Origin: Actinobacillus capsulatus DSM 19761
GTDB lineage: Bacteria > Pseudomonadota > Gammaproteobacteria > Enterobacterales > Pasteurellaceae
Reading direction: 5' to 3'
Assembly: GCF_000374285.1 (NCBI RefSeq)
Contig: NZ_KB893930.1
Location: 1-64,000, forward strand
DNA: 64,000 nucleotides
Of this stretch, positions 55,585 through 64,000 are shown one piece after another. The translations under genes were made by a program, and so were the position numbers. The notes below the pieces were generated by a model. The model ran no database searches, was not told the DNA's origin, and was given only the letters and a program-made list of their open reading frames with translations. The first letter of the stretch is position 1; each line of letters opens with the position of its first letter.

Positions 55585-56250
55585 ATGCAAAATTTAACCG
55601 ATATTCTCACCGGAAAAACACGCGAACACCTTGTCCCTTTGCCGAATTCATTATCGGATAAACACTTTTTGCAAGCTGAGGTGGTTGATGCCTTTCTGAC
55701 ATTGCAGCAAGCGGCAAAAACAGCGGGTTTTAATTTACAACCCGCCAGCACTTATCGTGATTTCGATCGCCAAATGTTGATTTGGAATACAAAATTTAAC
55801 GGCGAGCGCAAGGTGCATGATGATAACGGCTGTGCGATTGATATGGCTAAATTGAATGATTTAGAAAAAATTCAGGCAATACTGCATTGGTCTGCGGTAC
55901 CGGGTTCCAGTCGTCATCACTGGGGAACGGAAATTGATATTTTTGATCCTGATTTACTGCCGGAAGGGCAACATTTACAACTTGAACCTTGGGAATATCA
56001 AAACGGTGGTTATTTTGAGCCATTAGCTGAATGGCTTCGTCATAATGCTGAACGTTTCGGTTTTTATTTTCCTTTCGATGGTGTGAATAATGTGAAAGTC
56101 GGCTATGAGCCTTGGCATATCAGTTACCGCCCGGTTTCTGCCGAATATGAAAAGTTGTTCAATCACGAGATTTTGCAAAAATCTTGGCAAAACGAACCGC
56201 TTGCAGGCAAAGCCTGCTTACTTAAACATTTTAACCAGCTATTTGGCTGA
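55585..56250 (+). CDS. M15-family (VanY-like) D-Ala-D-Ala carboxypeptidase
   Basis: Zinc D,D-carboxypeptidase or L,D-type peptidase acting on peptidoglycan peptides. The M15 zinc motif S-x-H-x6-D reads SSRHHWGTEIDIFD (residues about 110-123). The second part, EPWHISYRP near residue 170, supplies the other histidine. 221 aa with no signal peptide, so it would act on cytoplasmic wall fragments or leave by another route. The order yffB-dapE-M15 on one strand, with short gaps, suggests one transcript. A symbol cannot be given with certainty. Confidence 0.85.
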   Translation: MQNLTDILTGKTREHLVPLPNSLSDKHFLQAEVVDAFLTLQQAAKTAGFNLQPASTYRDFDRQMLIWNTKFNGERKVHDDNGCAIDMAKLNDLEKIQAILHWSAVPGSSRHHWGTEIDIFDPDLLPEGQHLQLEPWEYQNGGYFEPLAEWLRHNAERFGFYFPFDGVNNVKVGYEPWHISYRPVSAEYEKLFNHEILQKSWQNEPLAGKACLLKHFNQLFG

Positions 56251-56365
56251 TATTTCTTACCAGGAAACACACTGACAGCATGAAAATGGAACATCATTTT
56301 TCTTCTTCTGTGTACTTCCGTGTTTTCCGTGGCGAATTACCGAATAATCTTTTGCGATTAATATA
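56251..56365 (+). other. Gap before rsmJ with a TTCCGTG double motif
   Basis: 115 bases containing TTCCGTGTTTTCCGTGGCGA at 56317-56336. A close relative, TTCCGTTATTTCCGTGGTGA, occurs at 61870-61889 between accC and accB. A 28-codon frame starting at 56281 is open but has no family match. It may be a short dispersed repeat. Confidence 0.4.
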
Positions 56366-57121
56366 ATGACAATTCAACTCATCAACGAATCTTCAAATAC
56401 CGAGAAATTTCAGCAAATTTGTGACAAATGGCAACTTTCTCATGCTCGATCCGCTGTACTGGCTTTAGTGCTGACTGACGAGGGTTTAGAACTGCGTAAA
56501 CTGGACGAGCCGAAACTCGGTGCGATTGCCGTGAATTTTGTCGATGGCACCATGGCGTACCGCCGTAAATTCGGGGGCGGTCGAGGTGAGGCGGTCGCAA
56601 AAGCGGTTGGAATTAAAGGGGATTATTTACCTACGATTATTGATGCTACCGCTGGACTGGGCAGAGATGCTTTTGTGTTAGCTGCTATCGGTTGCAAAGT
56701 GCTATTAGTCGAACGTAATCCGATTGTCGCTGCACTTCTAGAAGACGGTTTGGCAAGAGCCTATGCCGATCCGGAAATCGGTAGCTTTATGCAGGATCGA
56801 ATGATTTTAGCCGATGTGCGTAATATTTCGTTGCTAGATGTAGAACAGCAAGCCGCCGATGTGGTTTATTTAGATCCGATGTACCCGCATAAACAAAAAA
56901 GTGCATTAGTGAAAAAAGAAATGCGAGTGTTTCAACATTTAGTTGGTGCGGACTTGGATTCGGATGATTTCATTTTACCGGCAAAAGCTCTTGCCCGTAA
57001 AAGAGTGGTGGTAAAACGTCCGGACTATGCGCCCTTTTTAGCGGAGCAAAAACCTGATTTTTCTCAAACCACGAAAAATCACCGCTTTGATGTTTATCTT
57101 TCACATTTAAAATCTGCGTAA
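56366..57121 (+). CDS. rsmJ: 16S rRNA (guanine1516-N2)-methyltransferase
   Basis: SAM-dependent enzyme methylating G1516 of 16S rRNA (YhiQ). Visible are [31 protein letters not shown], the SAM motif [30 protein letters not shown] near residue 90, and the catalytic [22 protein letters not shown] near 170. 251 aa, as in E. coli. It precedes ftsN by about 110 bases. Confidence 0.95.
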   Translation: MTIQLINESSNTEKFQQICDKWQLSHARSAVLALVLTDEGLELRKLDEPKLGAIAVNFVDGTMAYRRKFGGGRGEAVAKAVGIKGDYLPTIIDATAGLGRDAFVLAAIGCKVLLVERNPIVAALLEDGLARAYADPEIGSFMQDRMILADVRNISLLDVEQQAADVVYLDPMYPHKQKSALVKKEMRVFQHLVGADLDSDDFILPAKALARKRVVVKRPDYAPFLAEQKPDFSQTTKNHRFDVYLSHLKSA

Positions 57122-57233
57122 ATTTTTGTGAAAATCAGACCGCTTGTCCTATGAACTTCTAGGCAAGGCACTGTTTTTTTAGTAGGATTATAGCCTTTAT
57201 AGTTTTTTAGGTCTAATAAGATAAGGTGTTATC

Positions 57234-58172
57234 GTGCCACAACGTGATTATGCAGCCCGCTCGAACAAAAAAAAGGGCGCCAATAAATTTCTCATTTTAG
57301 GGATTATTATCTTCTTGCTTTTAGCGGGAGGGATTGGTTTATGGGTATTAAAAGAAAATGCACCGACACAAGCAATGCCTGTGCCACAGCCGACTCAACC
57401 AGTTCAGCAGCCTCAAGGCCCTGCCTTACCGAGTCGCCCGGAAGAGGTATATAGCTATATTCGTGATTTAGAAACACGTGAAGTGTTAACTGACAATAGC
57501 CAAAAATCACAAGAAAAATTAGCTCAGCTTTCTGCAGAGCAAAAACAGCAGCTTGAAGCAAAATTGAAGCAAGAAGAGGCTGCTCGCTTAGCGGCTGAGA
57601 AACCGGCTCAACCAGAAGCAAATGCGACGCCGGCATCTAGCTCGACAGAAATGGTTACGGAAGCGCAACCTGCGGTAGTCGCATTAACACCGGAAGAGTT
57701 AGCAGCGAAGAAAGAGGCGGAACAACAAAAGGCAACAAAACTAGCGGAAGAAAAACGCAAGCAAGCTGAATTGAAGAAACAACAAGAGCTTGCAAAACAG
57801 AATCAAGTGCCAGTTGAAATGGCGAAACCGGTAGAAACTGCAGCAAGTGCAGAGCAGCAAGCAAAACTTGCCGCAGAAAAAGCTAAAGCGAAAAAAACGG
57901 AACAAACCAAAGTAGTGGCAAGCGCAGCGAAACCGGCAGATAAAGCAACCAATCAAGCGGGACGTTTCGGTTTACAATGTGGAGCTTTCAAAAATAAAGC
58001 GCAGGCTGAAAATATGCAGGCTCGTTTAGCGATGGCTGGTTTTAATGCACGAATCAGTTCAAGCTCTGATTGGAATCGTGTGTTTGTCGGTCCAGTTGGA
58101 GACAGAGCGGCAGCATCAACAGCGCAATCGAACGCTCGCAGCGTAGCGGAATGTGTAATTGTTTCGATGTAA
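57234..58172 (+). CDS. ftsN: Cell division protein FtsN
   Basis: Late divisome protein that triggers septal peptidoglycan synthesis. A short cytoplasmic tail (MPQRDYAARSNKKKG) is followed by one transmembrane helix (residues about 18-40). Then comes a long periplasmic linker rich in Gln, Ala, Lys and Pro with coiled-coil stretches (residues 85-230). A C-terminal SPOR domain (about 240-312, RFGLQCGAFKNKAQAENMQARLAMAGF) binds denuded glycan. 312 aa. The start is GTG at 57234 behind AAGGTG. The repeated KQ/AEK composition explains the long antisense open frames here, which are not genes. Confidence 0.9.
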   Translation: MPQRDYAARSNKKKGANKFLILGIIIFLLLAGGIGLWVLKENAPTQAMPVPQPTQPVQQPQGPALPSRPEEVYSYIRDLETREVLTDNSQKSQEKLAQLSAEQKQQLEAKLKQEEAARLAAEKPAQPEANATPASSSTEMVTEAQPAVVALTPEELAAKKEAEQQKATKLAEEKRKQAELKKQQELAKQNQVPVEMAKPVETAASAEQQAKLAAEKAKAKKTEQTKVVASAAKPADKATNQAGRFGLQCGAFKNKAQAENMQARLAMAGFNARISSSSDWNRVFVGPVGDRAAASTAQSNARSVAECVIVSM

Positions 58173-58190
58173 TATAATTAGAGATAAGAA

Positions 58191-58220
58191 AAAGGCTCAG
58201 TTTTGTAACTGAGCCTTTTT
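58191..58220. terminator. Bidirectional terminator ftsN / dsbA
   Basis: AAAGGCTCAGTT (58191-58202) and AACTGAGCCTTT (58207-58218) form a perfect 12-bp stem with a TTGT loop, flanked by A and T runs. Confidence 0.92.
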
Positions 58221-58236
58221 TGTGACTGATTCGTTA

Positions 58237-58875
58237 TTATTTTTTCAGTAAGAATGTTACTGCATCTACATAACGTTTAATAAATTCGTTGGTTGATTGT
58301 GAATCAGCGAAGCCTTCCATATTCAGTTGGTATTGACCGTTTACAAAAAATGCCGGTACACCACGAATTTTGAAATTTTCTGCTAATTGCACTTGTTTAT
58401 TTACTAAACCGTTTACCGCAAAACTGTTGATACCGTTATCAAAATCCGCTTCGCTAACGCCGTTTGCAGTAAATACCGCTTTAATGTCATCCATTGATTT
58501 GAAGGTATCTTTTTGTGCCGCTTCAAATAATGCGGTTTTCACTTTATCTTCTACGCCAAGTGCCATAGCTAATGCCCATGCACGCGTTAAATTCTCAGAT
58601 TGACGGCCTAAGAAATTCACGTGATATTGTACCAATCTAGCGTCTTGTGGAAGTGCTTGTTTAATTTGGCTTGGAATTTTATAAGTTAATTCAAAATCAT
58701 AGCAATGTGGACAGTAGAATGAGAAAAACTCTACCACTTCTTTTTGTGCCGAAGGCGCTTGGCGCACTTGGCTATATTCTTTTCCTTCTGCCGGAATTGC
58801 TGCTAATGCGGCTGAATTCACTGTAAAAAGCGCAGAAAGCGCTACTAATGCTGATTTTAATGCAAATTTTTTCAT
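58237..58875 (-). CDS. dsbA: Periplasmic thiol:disulfide oxidoreductase DsbA
   Basis: Introduces disulfide bonds into exported proteins; reoxidised by DsbB. A signal peptide (residues 1-25, ending AALA) is followed by a thioredoxin fold with CPHC in FFSFYCPHCYDFE near residue 55. The inserted helical domain follows, and cis-proline is in RGVPAFFVNGQY near 177. 212 aa. yihD lies upstream, matching the E. coli order yihD-dsbA. The disulfide-bearing pseudopilins of the comNOPQ cluster are likely clients. Confidence 0.96.
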   Translation of the reverse strand: MKKFALKSALVALSALFTVNSAALAAIPAEGKEYSQVRQAPSAQKEVVEFFSFYCPHCYDFELTYKIPSQIKQALPQDARLVQYHVNFLGRQSENLTRAWALAMALGVEDKVKTALFEAAQKDTFKSMDDIKAVFTANGVSEADFDNGINSFAVNGLVNKQVQLAENFKIRGVPAFFVNGQYQLNMEGFADSQSTNEFIKRYVDAVTFLLKK

Positions 58876-58915
58876 TATGTTTCCTCAAATAAATAGATTT
58901 ATCTATTGGACTATA

Positions 58916-59185
58916 TTAGTCGTTTAAAATTCCACGGGCACGTAATAATGCCGTTTTGAAATCTTCTTCATAATCTTTTTTAATGCCGGGAATCGGTTCG
59001 TGTTTATCTGCATTACGCATTTTTAATTGATAAATTAAAACCTCATCACGTAATGCGGCATAGTTATCCGGCTCTCCAACTTCAACTGAAAGTTGTTGCA
59101 GAATATCGATAAGATGTAAATCCGGATTCTGGCGCCAATGTTCACCTAATAACTCAAGTAATTCCTCTAAACGTTTGCATTTCAT
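58916..59185 (-). CDS. yihD: YihD-family conserved protein
   Basis: An 89-aa protein of unknown function found beside dsbA in enterobacteria and Pasteurellaceae. The N-terminus MKCKRLEELLELLGEHW and the C-terminal block IPGIKKDYEEDFKTALLRARGI are nearly those of E. coli YihD. No cysteine pair, signal or membrane segment other than Cys3. I chose the ATG at 59185 by this match and drop 15 upstream codons. It is divergent from the mobAB fusion, with about 85 bases between. Confidence 0.9.
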   Translation of the reverse strand: MKCKRLEELLELLGEHWRQNPDLHLIDILQQLSVEVGEPDNYAALRDEVLIYQLKMRNADKHEPIPGIKKDYEEDFKTALLRARGILND

Positions 59186-59270
59186 ACGTTGCTTCCTTAA
59201 AAATCCTTGTTGAAAAGTTTCCGGAATCATATACTTTTAGCCATACTTTTGCAAAAGACTTGGACATAAA

Positions 59271-60362
59271 ATGTTACGAATAGATCAAATTTCTGCGGTA
59301 ATTTTAGCCGGTGGGCTTGCTCGCCGTATGAATGGCGTGGAAAAAGGCTTACAGCAATTACAGGGCAAACCGCTGATTTTGCATATTGTAGAGCATCTTG
59401 CACCGCAGATCGCTAGGATTCATTTGAATATCAATCGTTCACAAGCGGCATACCAAACGCATTTCCCACAGCTGCCTTTTTATTGCGATAATTTGAGTGG
59501 CTTCCAAGGGCCGCTGAGCGGAATGCTTGCCGGCTTTGAAAAGATCAACAGTGAATACCTGTTATTCGTCCCGTGTGATACGCCGTTCTTACCAAGTAAT
59601 TTAGTAAAAAAACTTTCAGTTACATTGGCAATCAACCAAGCTCAAATCGCTTATGTGCATGACGGCGAGCGAGCACATCCTACTATTGCCTTGATTCATC
59701 GTTCGGTAGCTGAATCGCTTCGTCACTATCTGGTAAGCGGTGAGCGTCGTCTATTTCAATTTTTCCAAACGCAAAAAAGTGTTGCGGTGGATTTCTCTGA
59801 GCAGAAAGCTGCTTTTCAAAATATAAATACTTTTGCTGATTTGGAAAATGTTAGTTTAACAGCTACCAACACACCAAAATTATTGGGTATTACCGGCTAT
59901 AGCGGCACTGGCAAAACTACCTTATTGGAAAAATTAATTCCAAAATTGACCGCTTGTCAGATTAGAGTAGGATTGATTAAACATTCGCACCACAATGTCG
60001 AAGTGGATAAACTGGGTAAAGATAGTCACCGTTTACGTATTGCCGGCGCAAATCCGACTATGATTGTCTGTGAAGAGCGTTGGGCATTAATGACCGAAAC
60101 ACCGACACAAGCGGTTGATTTTCAGCAATTAATTGCAAAATTTGATCCGAAAGCCGTGGATTTAATTTTGGTGGAAGGCTTTAAGCACGAGCCGATTGCC
60201 AAGATTCAGTTGCATCGTCAAGCAATTGAAAAACCATTGCCTGAACTTGATGAATGGACGATTGCAACCGCGACCGATTATCCGCTCACACGAGAGAATC
60301 GCTTAGATATTAATGATATTGAGCAGATTGCGGATTTCATTCAGCAATGGCTTAAAAGCTAA
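59271..60362 (+). CDS. mobA: MobA-MobB fusion: molybdenum cofactor guanylyltransferase and GTP-binding adaptor
   Basis: Two molybdenum-cofactor enzymes in one chain of 363 aa. Residues 1-195 are MobA, which adds GMP to molybdopterin: AVILAGGLARRMNGVEKGLQQLQGKP, LNINRSQAAY, GFQGPLSGMLAGFE, FVPCDTPFLP. Residues about 200-363 are MobB, a P-loop GTPase: LLGITGYSGTGKTTLLEKLIP (Walker A), VGLIKHSHHNVEVDKLGKDSHRL, DLILVEGFKHEPIAKIQL. In E. coli they are two genes. I recall the same fusion in relatives. Divergent from yihD; an uptake-signal hairpin follows. Confidence 0.93.
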   Translation: MLRIDQISAVILAGGLARRMNGVEKGLQQLQGKPLILHIVEHLAPQIARIHLNINRSQAAYQTHFPQLPFYCDNLSGFQGPLSGMLAGFEKINSEYLLFVPCDTPFLPSNLVKKLSVTLAINQAQIAYVHDGERAHPTIALIHRSVAESLRHYLVSGERRLFQFFQTQKSVAVDFSEQKAAFQNINTFADLENVSLTATNTPKLLGITGYSGTGKTTLLEKLIPKLTACQIRVGLIKHSHHNVEVDKLGKDSHRLRIAGANPTMIVCEERWALMTETPTQAVDFQQLIAKFDPKAVDLILVEGFKHEPIAKIQLHRQAIEKPLPELDEWTIATATDYPLTRENRLDINDIEQIADFIQQWLKS

Positions 60363-60366
60363 AAGA

Positions 60367-60402
60367 AAGCGGTAAGATTTTCAGTAAATCTTACCGCTTG
60401 TT
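60367..60402. terminator. USS hairpin mobAB / accC
   Basis: AAGCGGTAAGATTT (60367-60380) and AAATCTTACCGCTT (60386-60399) form a perfect 14-bp stem with a 5-nt loop between convergent genes. Confidence 0.88.
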
Positions 60403-60404
60403 GC

Positions 60405-61748
60405 TTATTTAAGACCGAGTTTTTTCTCGAGGTAGTGGATATTAGTACCACCTTTACGGAAGTTTTCGTCTTCCATAATCAGATTGTGTAATGGAATATT
60501 GGTTTTAATTCCTTCCACAATCGTTTCTGATAAGGCATTTTGCATACGACGGATTGCAATATCACGATCTTCTGCAAAAGTAATCAATTTACCGATCATT
60601 GAATCATAATGCGGTGGTACGGTATAACCGTTATAAATGTGAGAATCCCAACGCACACCTAAACCGCCCGGCACGTGTAAACGTGTGATTTTGCCCGGTG
60701 AAGGTAAGAAGGTGTTCGGATCTTCCGCATTGATACGACATTCTATCGCGTGACCTTTCACTTTGATGTCTTCTTGTTTGATTGAAATCGGAAGATCCGC
60801 CGCCACACGTAATTGCTCTTTTACTAAGTCCACACCAGTGATCATTTCTGTGACCGGATGTTCTACTTGTAAACGAGTATTCATTTCAATGAAATAGAAT
60901 TCGCCGTTTTCGAACAAGAATTCGAATGTACCAGCACCACGATAACCGATTTCACGACATGCATTCGCACAACGCTCACCGATGAATTTACGTAATTCAG
61001 GGGTAATACCCGGTGCCGGCGCTTCTTCCACCACTTTTTGGTGACGGCGTTGCATTGAACAGTCACGTTCCGCTAAATAAACCGCATTACCGTGTGTATC
61101 CGCTAATACTTGGATTTCAATATGGCGTGGATTTTCTAAGTATTTTTCCATGTACACCATATCGTTATTAAATGCTGCTTTTGCTTCCGCTTTGGTCATT
61201 GCGATGGATTCTTCGAGATCTTTCTCGTTATATACCACACGCATACCACGACCGCCGCCACCGCCAGACGCTTTAATAATGACCGGATAACCAATACGTT
61301 TTGCAATTTCTTTGTTTTTAATCGGATCGTTGCCTACTGGGCCGTCAGAACCCGGTACACAAGGAACGCCTGCTTTTTTCATTGCATTGATTGCCGATAC
61401 TTTATCACCCATTAAACGAATCACGTCAGCAGTAGGGCCGATAAAGGTAAAGCCTGAGTTTTCTACCTGTTCGGCAAAGTCCGCATTTTCAGATAAGAAA
61501 CCGTAGCCCGGGTGGATTGCATCTGCGTTAGTCACTTCTGCTGCGGCAATGATCATCGGAATGTTTAAGTAACTTTTTACTGAAGGTGCTGGGCCGATAC
61601 AAATTGTTTCGTCCGCTAAAAGCACGTGTTTTAATTCACGGTCTGCCGTTGAGTGAACTGCAACCGTCTTGATGCCAAGCTCTTTACACGCACGTAAAAT
61701 ACGTAATGCGATTTCGCCACGGTTTGCAATGACAACTTTTTCTAACAT
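60405..61748 (-). CDS. accC: Acetyl-CoA carboxylase, biotin carboxylase subunit
   Basis: Carboxylates the biotin on AccB with bicarbonate and ATP, the first half of malonyl-CoA synthesis. ATP-grasp enzyme: [39 protein letters not shown], the glycine loop [14 protein letters not shown] near residue 165, [20 protein letters not shown] and [15 protein letters not shown]. 447 aa (E. coli 449). I chose the ATG at 61748 by the family N-terminus; the frame is open 63 bases further upstream. accB precedes it by about 146 bases that hold an inverted uptake-signal pair. Confidence 0.97.
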   Translation of the reverse strand: MLEKVVIANRGEIALRILRACKELGIKTVAVHSTADRELKHVLLADETICIGPAPSVKSYLNIPMIIAAAEVTNADAIHPGYGFLSENADFAEQVENSGFTFIGPTADVIRLMGDKVSAINAMKKAGVPCVPGSDGPVGNDPIKNKEIAKRIGYPVIIKASGGGGGRGMRVVYNEKDLEESIAMTKAEAKAAFNNDMVYMEKYLENPRHIEIQVLADTHGNAVYLAERDCSMQRRHQKVVEEAPAPGITPELRKFIGERCANACREIGYRGAGTFEFLFENGEFYFIEMNTRLQVEHPVTEMITGVDLVKEQLRVAADLPISIKQEDIKVKGHAIECRINAEDPNTFLPSPGKITRLHVPGGLGVRWDSHIYNGYTVPPHYDSMIGKLITFAEDRDIAIRRMQNALSETIVEGIKTNIPLHNLIMEDENFRKGGTNIHYLEKKLGLK

Positions 61749-61799
61749 TGGAGTTTTCCCCTTTTGCCAAGGAAAAGAGCGGAACACTGGGATATGGCT

Positions 61800-61857
61800 A
61801 CAAGCGGTCAAATTTGCTGATTTTTTTGCAAAATTTGAGAGAAAACAGACCGCTTGT
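61800..61857 (-). repeat. Inverted uptake-signal pair between accB and accC
   Basis: ACAAGCGGTCAAATTTG (61800-61816) faces CAAATTTTGCAAAA and GACCGCTTGT (61848-61857). The signals are inverted, with a second inner dyad (CAAATTTGC/GCAAAATTTG). It separates two genes that are a tight operon in E. coli, so it may act as an attenuator or processing site. Confidence 0.65.
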
Positions 61858-61894
61858 AAGCTAACAGTATTCCGTTATTTCCGTGGTGAATAAA

Positions 61895-62362
61895 TTATTC
61901 GATGATGATAAGTTTTTGGTCGAATTCAACCGCTTCGCCGTCGTTTACTAAAATCGCTTTAACCACACCGGCTTTGTCTGATTCGATACGATTCATCATT
62001 TTCATTGCTTCAACGATACATAATGCATCACCCACGTTTACTGTTTGACCTACTTCAATGAATGGTTTTGCATCCGGGCTTGGGCTACGGTAGAACGTAC
62101 CTACCATTGGTGAAAGCACTGCGTGACCGCTTACTTCTGCTGATGCAGTCGGTGCTGCAGCCGCAGGTGCCGCTTGTGCAGCAGGAGCCGCTGCCGGCGC
62201 AACCGCTGCCGCTTGAGGTGCCGCAACATATTGCACTGCCGCTGATGCAGCCGGTTGAGCACGGCTAATACGTACTGTACCTTCTTCTTCAGACACTTCT
62301 AATTCAGTAATGCCTGATTCTTCAACTAATTCGATAAGTTTTTTGATTTTGCGAATATCCAT
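61895..62362 (-). CDS. accB: Biotin carboxyl carrier protein of acetyl-CoA carboxylase
   Basis: Carries biotin between the AccC and AccAD active sites. The N-terminal helix pair [34 protein letters not shown] is typical. Residues 35-78 are a flexible linker of alanine, proline and valine. The lipoyl/biotinyl domain follows, with biotin lysine in [11 protein letters not shown] near residue 120. 155 aa against 156 in E. coli. Upstream lies a GT32-like gene, not aroQ directly as in E. coli. Confidence 0.97.
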   Translation of the reverse strand: MDIRKIKKLIELVEESGITELEVSEEEGTVRISRAQPAASAAVQYVAAPQAAAVAPAAAPAAQAAPAAAAPTASAEVSGHAVLSPMVGTFYRSPSPDAKPFIEVGQTVNVGDALCIVEAMKMMNRIESDKAGVVKAILVNDGEAVEFDQKLIIIE

Positions 62363-62533
62363 AGTGAGATTCCGTTTTTATAGTCAATTAAAAAGAGAAA
62401 CTCTGCACAGTATTGCGCAGAGTAAAAATCTTGTCTAGATTACCTGAAATTCGCCTATTTTGCGAATAAAATCTCGTAAAATTGGCGAAATTCACGCAAT
62501 TTTATAACTGATCGTAGCAGTTACAAAGTGAAC

Positions 62534-63322
62534 TTATTTTAATAAATCTTCGTTCTTTTTGTAGTTCCATTTACTACGAGGTTTATCAATATATTGAAAA
62601 TACTCATTCGTGAAAGTACCTTGAGCACAAGTTACTTTGTCACGGCGAGTATTGACTTGTTTGTCACCGATTGCGATATTTAACGTATCCGGACCTGTCA
62701 TCACGAAGACACCGCCTTCAATTCGGCGATTTTCGATATTGCTGACAATAATTTCAAGTGTGTCTTTTAAGATAGGATGACCTTTCTCGCAAGCTAAAAA
62801 GAAATTGGTATATTTATCACGACGTTTAATTAAGACTTCCTGATTGTTTTCCCGAATAATTTGTGAGATTGGGAAGACTAAATGCCCGTCAATATCAATA
62901 TAAATTCCGCCTTCCTGATGTAAAGTAAATACGCGCCAAAAATCCGCTTGTGCCGCACCGTCGGTTAATTTGCTATAGGCATTAAAGATACGTTCATCGG
63001 CATGGGTTTTAATATAGCTTTCTCGTTCTTCGGTACTGACATAACGATAATCGTAACTTAGCGACATTAAGCGGTTAAACAGATAATTTGCATATACTGG
63101 TAATGTTACTTTGTTTGAATAATTGGTTTGCCAGATAGTTTTAGTGATTCGGGTAGTTTGGTTCGACTTAATTTTTGCCGGACTATATTCCGGAATCGTA
63201 AAACGAAGCTTAGGAAAAACAGCGTGGAACGGGTAGCTTAGTACCTTCACCACATTCCCGAATAAACGTTCTAAACCGTTACAGACGACAATCAGCGATT
63301 CATATTTCACTGGATTAGCCAT
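62534..63322 (-). CDS. GT32-like glycosyltransferase with DXD motif
   Basis: Probable sugar transferase of the Gly_transf_sug (DXD) type, acting on a surface polysaccharide or lipooligosaccharide. The opening [25 protein letters not shown] resembles the IPKxIHQxW start of the family. The catalytic region [25 protein letters not shown] near residues 117-141 contains the DID metal site. 262 aa. The start overlaps the aroQ stop by 8 bases, so the two are translationally coupled. The gene sits between aroQ and accB, which are neighbours in E. coli, and appears to be an insertion. Sugar and acceptor unknown. Confidence 0.8.
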   Translation of the reverse strand: MANPVKYESLIVVCNGLERLFGNVVKVLSYPFHAVFPKLRFTIPEYSPAKIKSNQTTRITKTIWQTNYSNKVTLPVYANYLFNRLMSLSYDYRYVSTEERESYIKTHADERIFNAYSKLTDGAAQADFWRVFTLHQEGGIYIDIDGHLVFPISQIIRENNQEVLIKRRDKYTNFFLACEKGHPILKDTLEIIVSNIENRRIEGGVFVMTGPDTLNIAIGDKQVNTRRDKVTCAQGTFTNEYFQYIDKPRSKWNYKKNEDLLK

Positions 63323-63779
63323 TCATTACCTCTTCTAATTGGATTTTGTTTAATTCTGAAATTGCGAAGTTGAGTGCGTAATCATAACCTTTTGCACCTA
63401 AACCGCAAATCACGCCTTTTGCAACATCACTTAGATAAGAATGATGGCGGAAAGGTTCACGGGCGTGAACATTCGAAAGATGGATTTCAACGAACGGAAT
63501 GGATACTGCCAACAACGCATCACGAATTGCCACGCTGGTATGGGTAAAGGCACCGGGGTTGATGATAATAAAATCGGTATTTTGAAATGCTTGATGAATC
63601 CGATTAATCAGCGGTTCTTCTCCGTTTGCCTGAAAATAATCCAATTTGTAGCCTTGCGCCTGTGCCGATTGTTGTAAGTGTTGTTCAATATCTGCGAGGG
63701 TTTGCGAGCCGTAAATATGCGGTTCTCGTTTGCCTAACATATTTAAATTAGGGCCGTTTAAGAGAAGAATTTTTTTCAT
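63315..63779 (-). CDS. aroQ: 3-dehydroquinate dehydratase, type II
   Basis: Dehydrates 3-dehydroquinate in the shikimate pathway. Type II signature at the N-terminus: [19 protein letters not shown] (catalytic Arg and Tyr), then [38 protein letters not shown] and [21 protein letters not shown] (catalytic His). 154 aa, homododecamer in relatives. Followed with overlap by the GT32-like gene, then accB and accC. Confidence 0.97.
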   Translation of the reverse strand: MKKILLLNGPNLNMLGKREPHIYGSQTLADIEQHLQQSAQAQGYKLDYFQANGEEPLINRIHQAFQNTDFIIINPGAFTHTSVAIRDALLAVSIPFVEIHLSNVHAREPFRHHSYLSDVAKGVICGLGAKGYDYALNFAISELNKIQLEEVMNG

Positions 63780-63807
63780 ATCGATTCCTTACAAGCGGTA
63801 AAAAAAT

Positions 63808-63830
63808 CCCCCTCTTTTGCAAGGAGGGGG
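63808..63830 (-). terminator. Terminator of dapD
   Basis: CCCCCTC (63808-63814) and GAGGGGG (63824-63830) pair perfectly. On the minus strand GATTTTTTTACC follows, and an uptake signal (ACAAGCGGT at 63791-63799) lies next to it. Confidence 0.85.
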
Positions 63831-63843
63831 CGGGAAGATTTAA

Positions 63844-64000
63844 TTACTCTTCGATGGTACGAAGTAATTCGTTGATGCCCACTTTACCTAAAGTTTTCGC
63901 ATCAACTTTTTTCACGATGACTGCGCAATATAAGCTGTATTTACCGCATTTTGACGGAAGGCTACCGGATACAACCACAGAACCTGCCGGTACACGACCG
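63844..64000 (-). CDS. dapD: Tetrahydrodipicolinate N-succinyltransferase, C-terminal part
   Basis: The last ~52 codons of dapD run off the right edge of the window. The visible end, [19 protein letters not shown] then [31 protein letters not shown], is nearly that of E. coli DapD. The enzyme succinylates tetrahydrodipicolinate in the lysine/diaminopimelate pathway, two steps before DapE. The start lies outside the window. Confidence 0.93.

Noticed and set aside
56281-56367. 28-codon frame MKMEHHFSSS before rsmJ
   Set aside because: Its centre is the TTCCGTG double motif, which looks like a repeat rather than a protein.
57307-57956. Three long minus-strand frames opposite ftsN
   Set aside because: They mirror the Gln/Ala/Lys linker of FtsN and are Leu/Phe-rich by consequence. 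No ribosome-binding sites.
1-64000. CRISPR array, tRNA genes, insertion sequence or prophage
   Set aside because: No regular direct-repeat array, no cloverleaf-like stretch with CCA end, and no transposase, integrase or phage structural frame was seen on either strand.

Overview
The window looks like chromosome of a Pasteurellaceae species of the Actinobacillus pleuropneumoniae / A. suis / Mannheimia branch. The 9-mer ACAAGCGGT, the Apl-type DNA uptake signal (USS), recurs through it. Many copies are inverted pairs downstream of genes, where they double as terminators. Gene content and order (comNOPQ-recC, ycbZ-fabA/matP, gph-trpS, dapE-yffB, dsbA-yihD-mobA, aroQ-accB-accC) match Haemophilus/Actinobacillus. 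I see no prophage, transposase, tRNA or CRISPR array. Species is an inference.

Layout. 1-140: 3' end of a 5S rRNA gene and its terminator. 0.3-7.4 kb: GT8 glycosyltransferase, sulfite reductase cysJI, a zinc-ribbon membrane protein and the M13 peptidase pepO. 7.4-18.5 kb: a complete D-xylose regulon, with xylR and the ABC importer xylFGH on the minus strand and xylAB on the plus strand. It carries two matching CRP sites and is interrupted by an AT-rich nhaC-patB pair. 18.5-22.1 kb: dnaK-dnaJ with two sigma-32-type promoters. 22.1-30.8 kb: ptrA, recC and the competence pseudopilin operon comNOPQ with a CRP-S site. 30.8-33.6 kb: fabA, the Lon-like ycbZ and divergent matP. 33.7-36.1 kb: a decayed subtilisin-type autotransporter. 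36.3-40.9 kb: trpS, gph, a tiny operon behind a second CRP-S-like site, lgt, a TauE/SafE permease and rppH.

40.9-41.47 kb is non-coding. It holds four exact TTATNCACA DnaA boxes, several near-matches and eight GATC sites, an oriC-like arrangement. The direction of the rRNA operon at the left edge argues against a simple origin call. 41.5-48.3 kb: M48 protease, trmN, rraA, a deleted formate/nitrite channel remnant, an esterase / ATP-grasp / esterase cluster of unknown function, and an MscS channel. 48.5-64 kb: a TonB-dependent receptor, rluC, folP, a lipoprotein, yffB-dapE, an M15 carboxypeptidase, rsmJ, ftsN, dsbA-yihD, a mobA-mobB fusion, accC-accB, a GT32-like glycosyltransferase inserted between accB and aroQ, and the end of dapD.

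Most likely to repay follow-up: the DnaA-box cluster; the small two-gene unit behind a CRP-S-like site at 38.2-38.6 kb; the esterase/ATP-grasp cluster; the palindrome covering the comN ribosome-binding site; and the nhaC-patB insertion. All homology calls come from reading motifs and from memory of the families; no database search was run.
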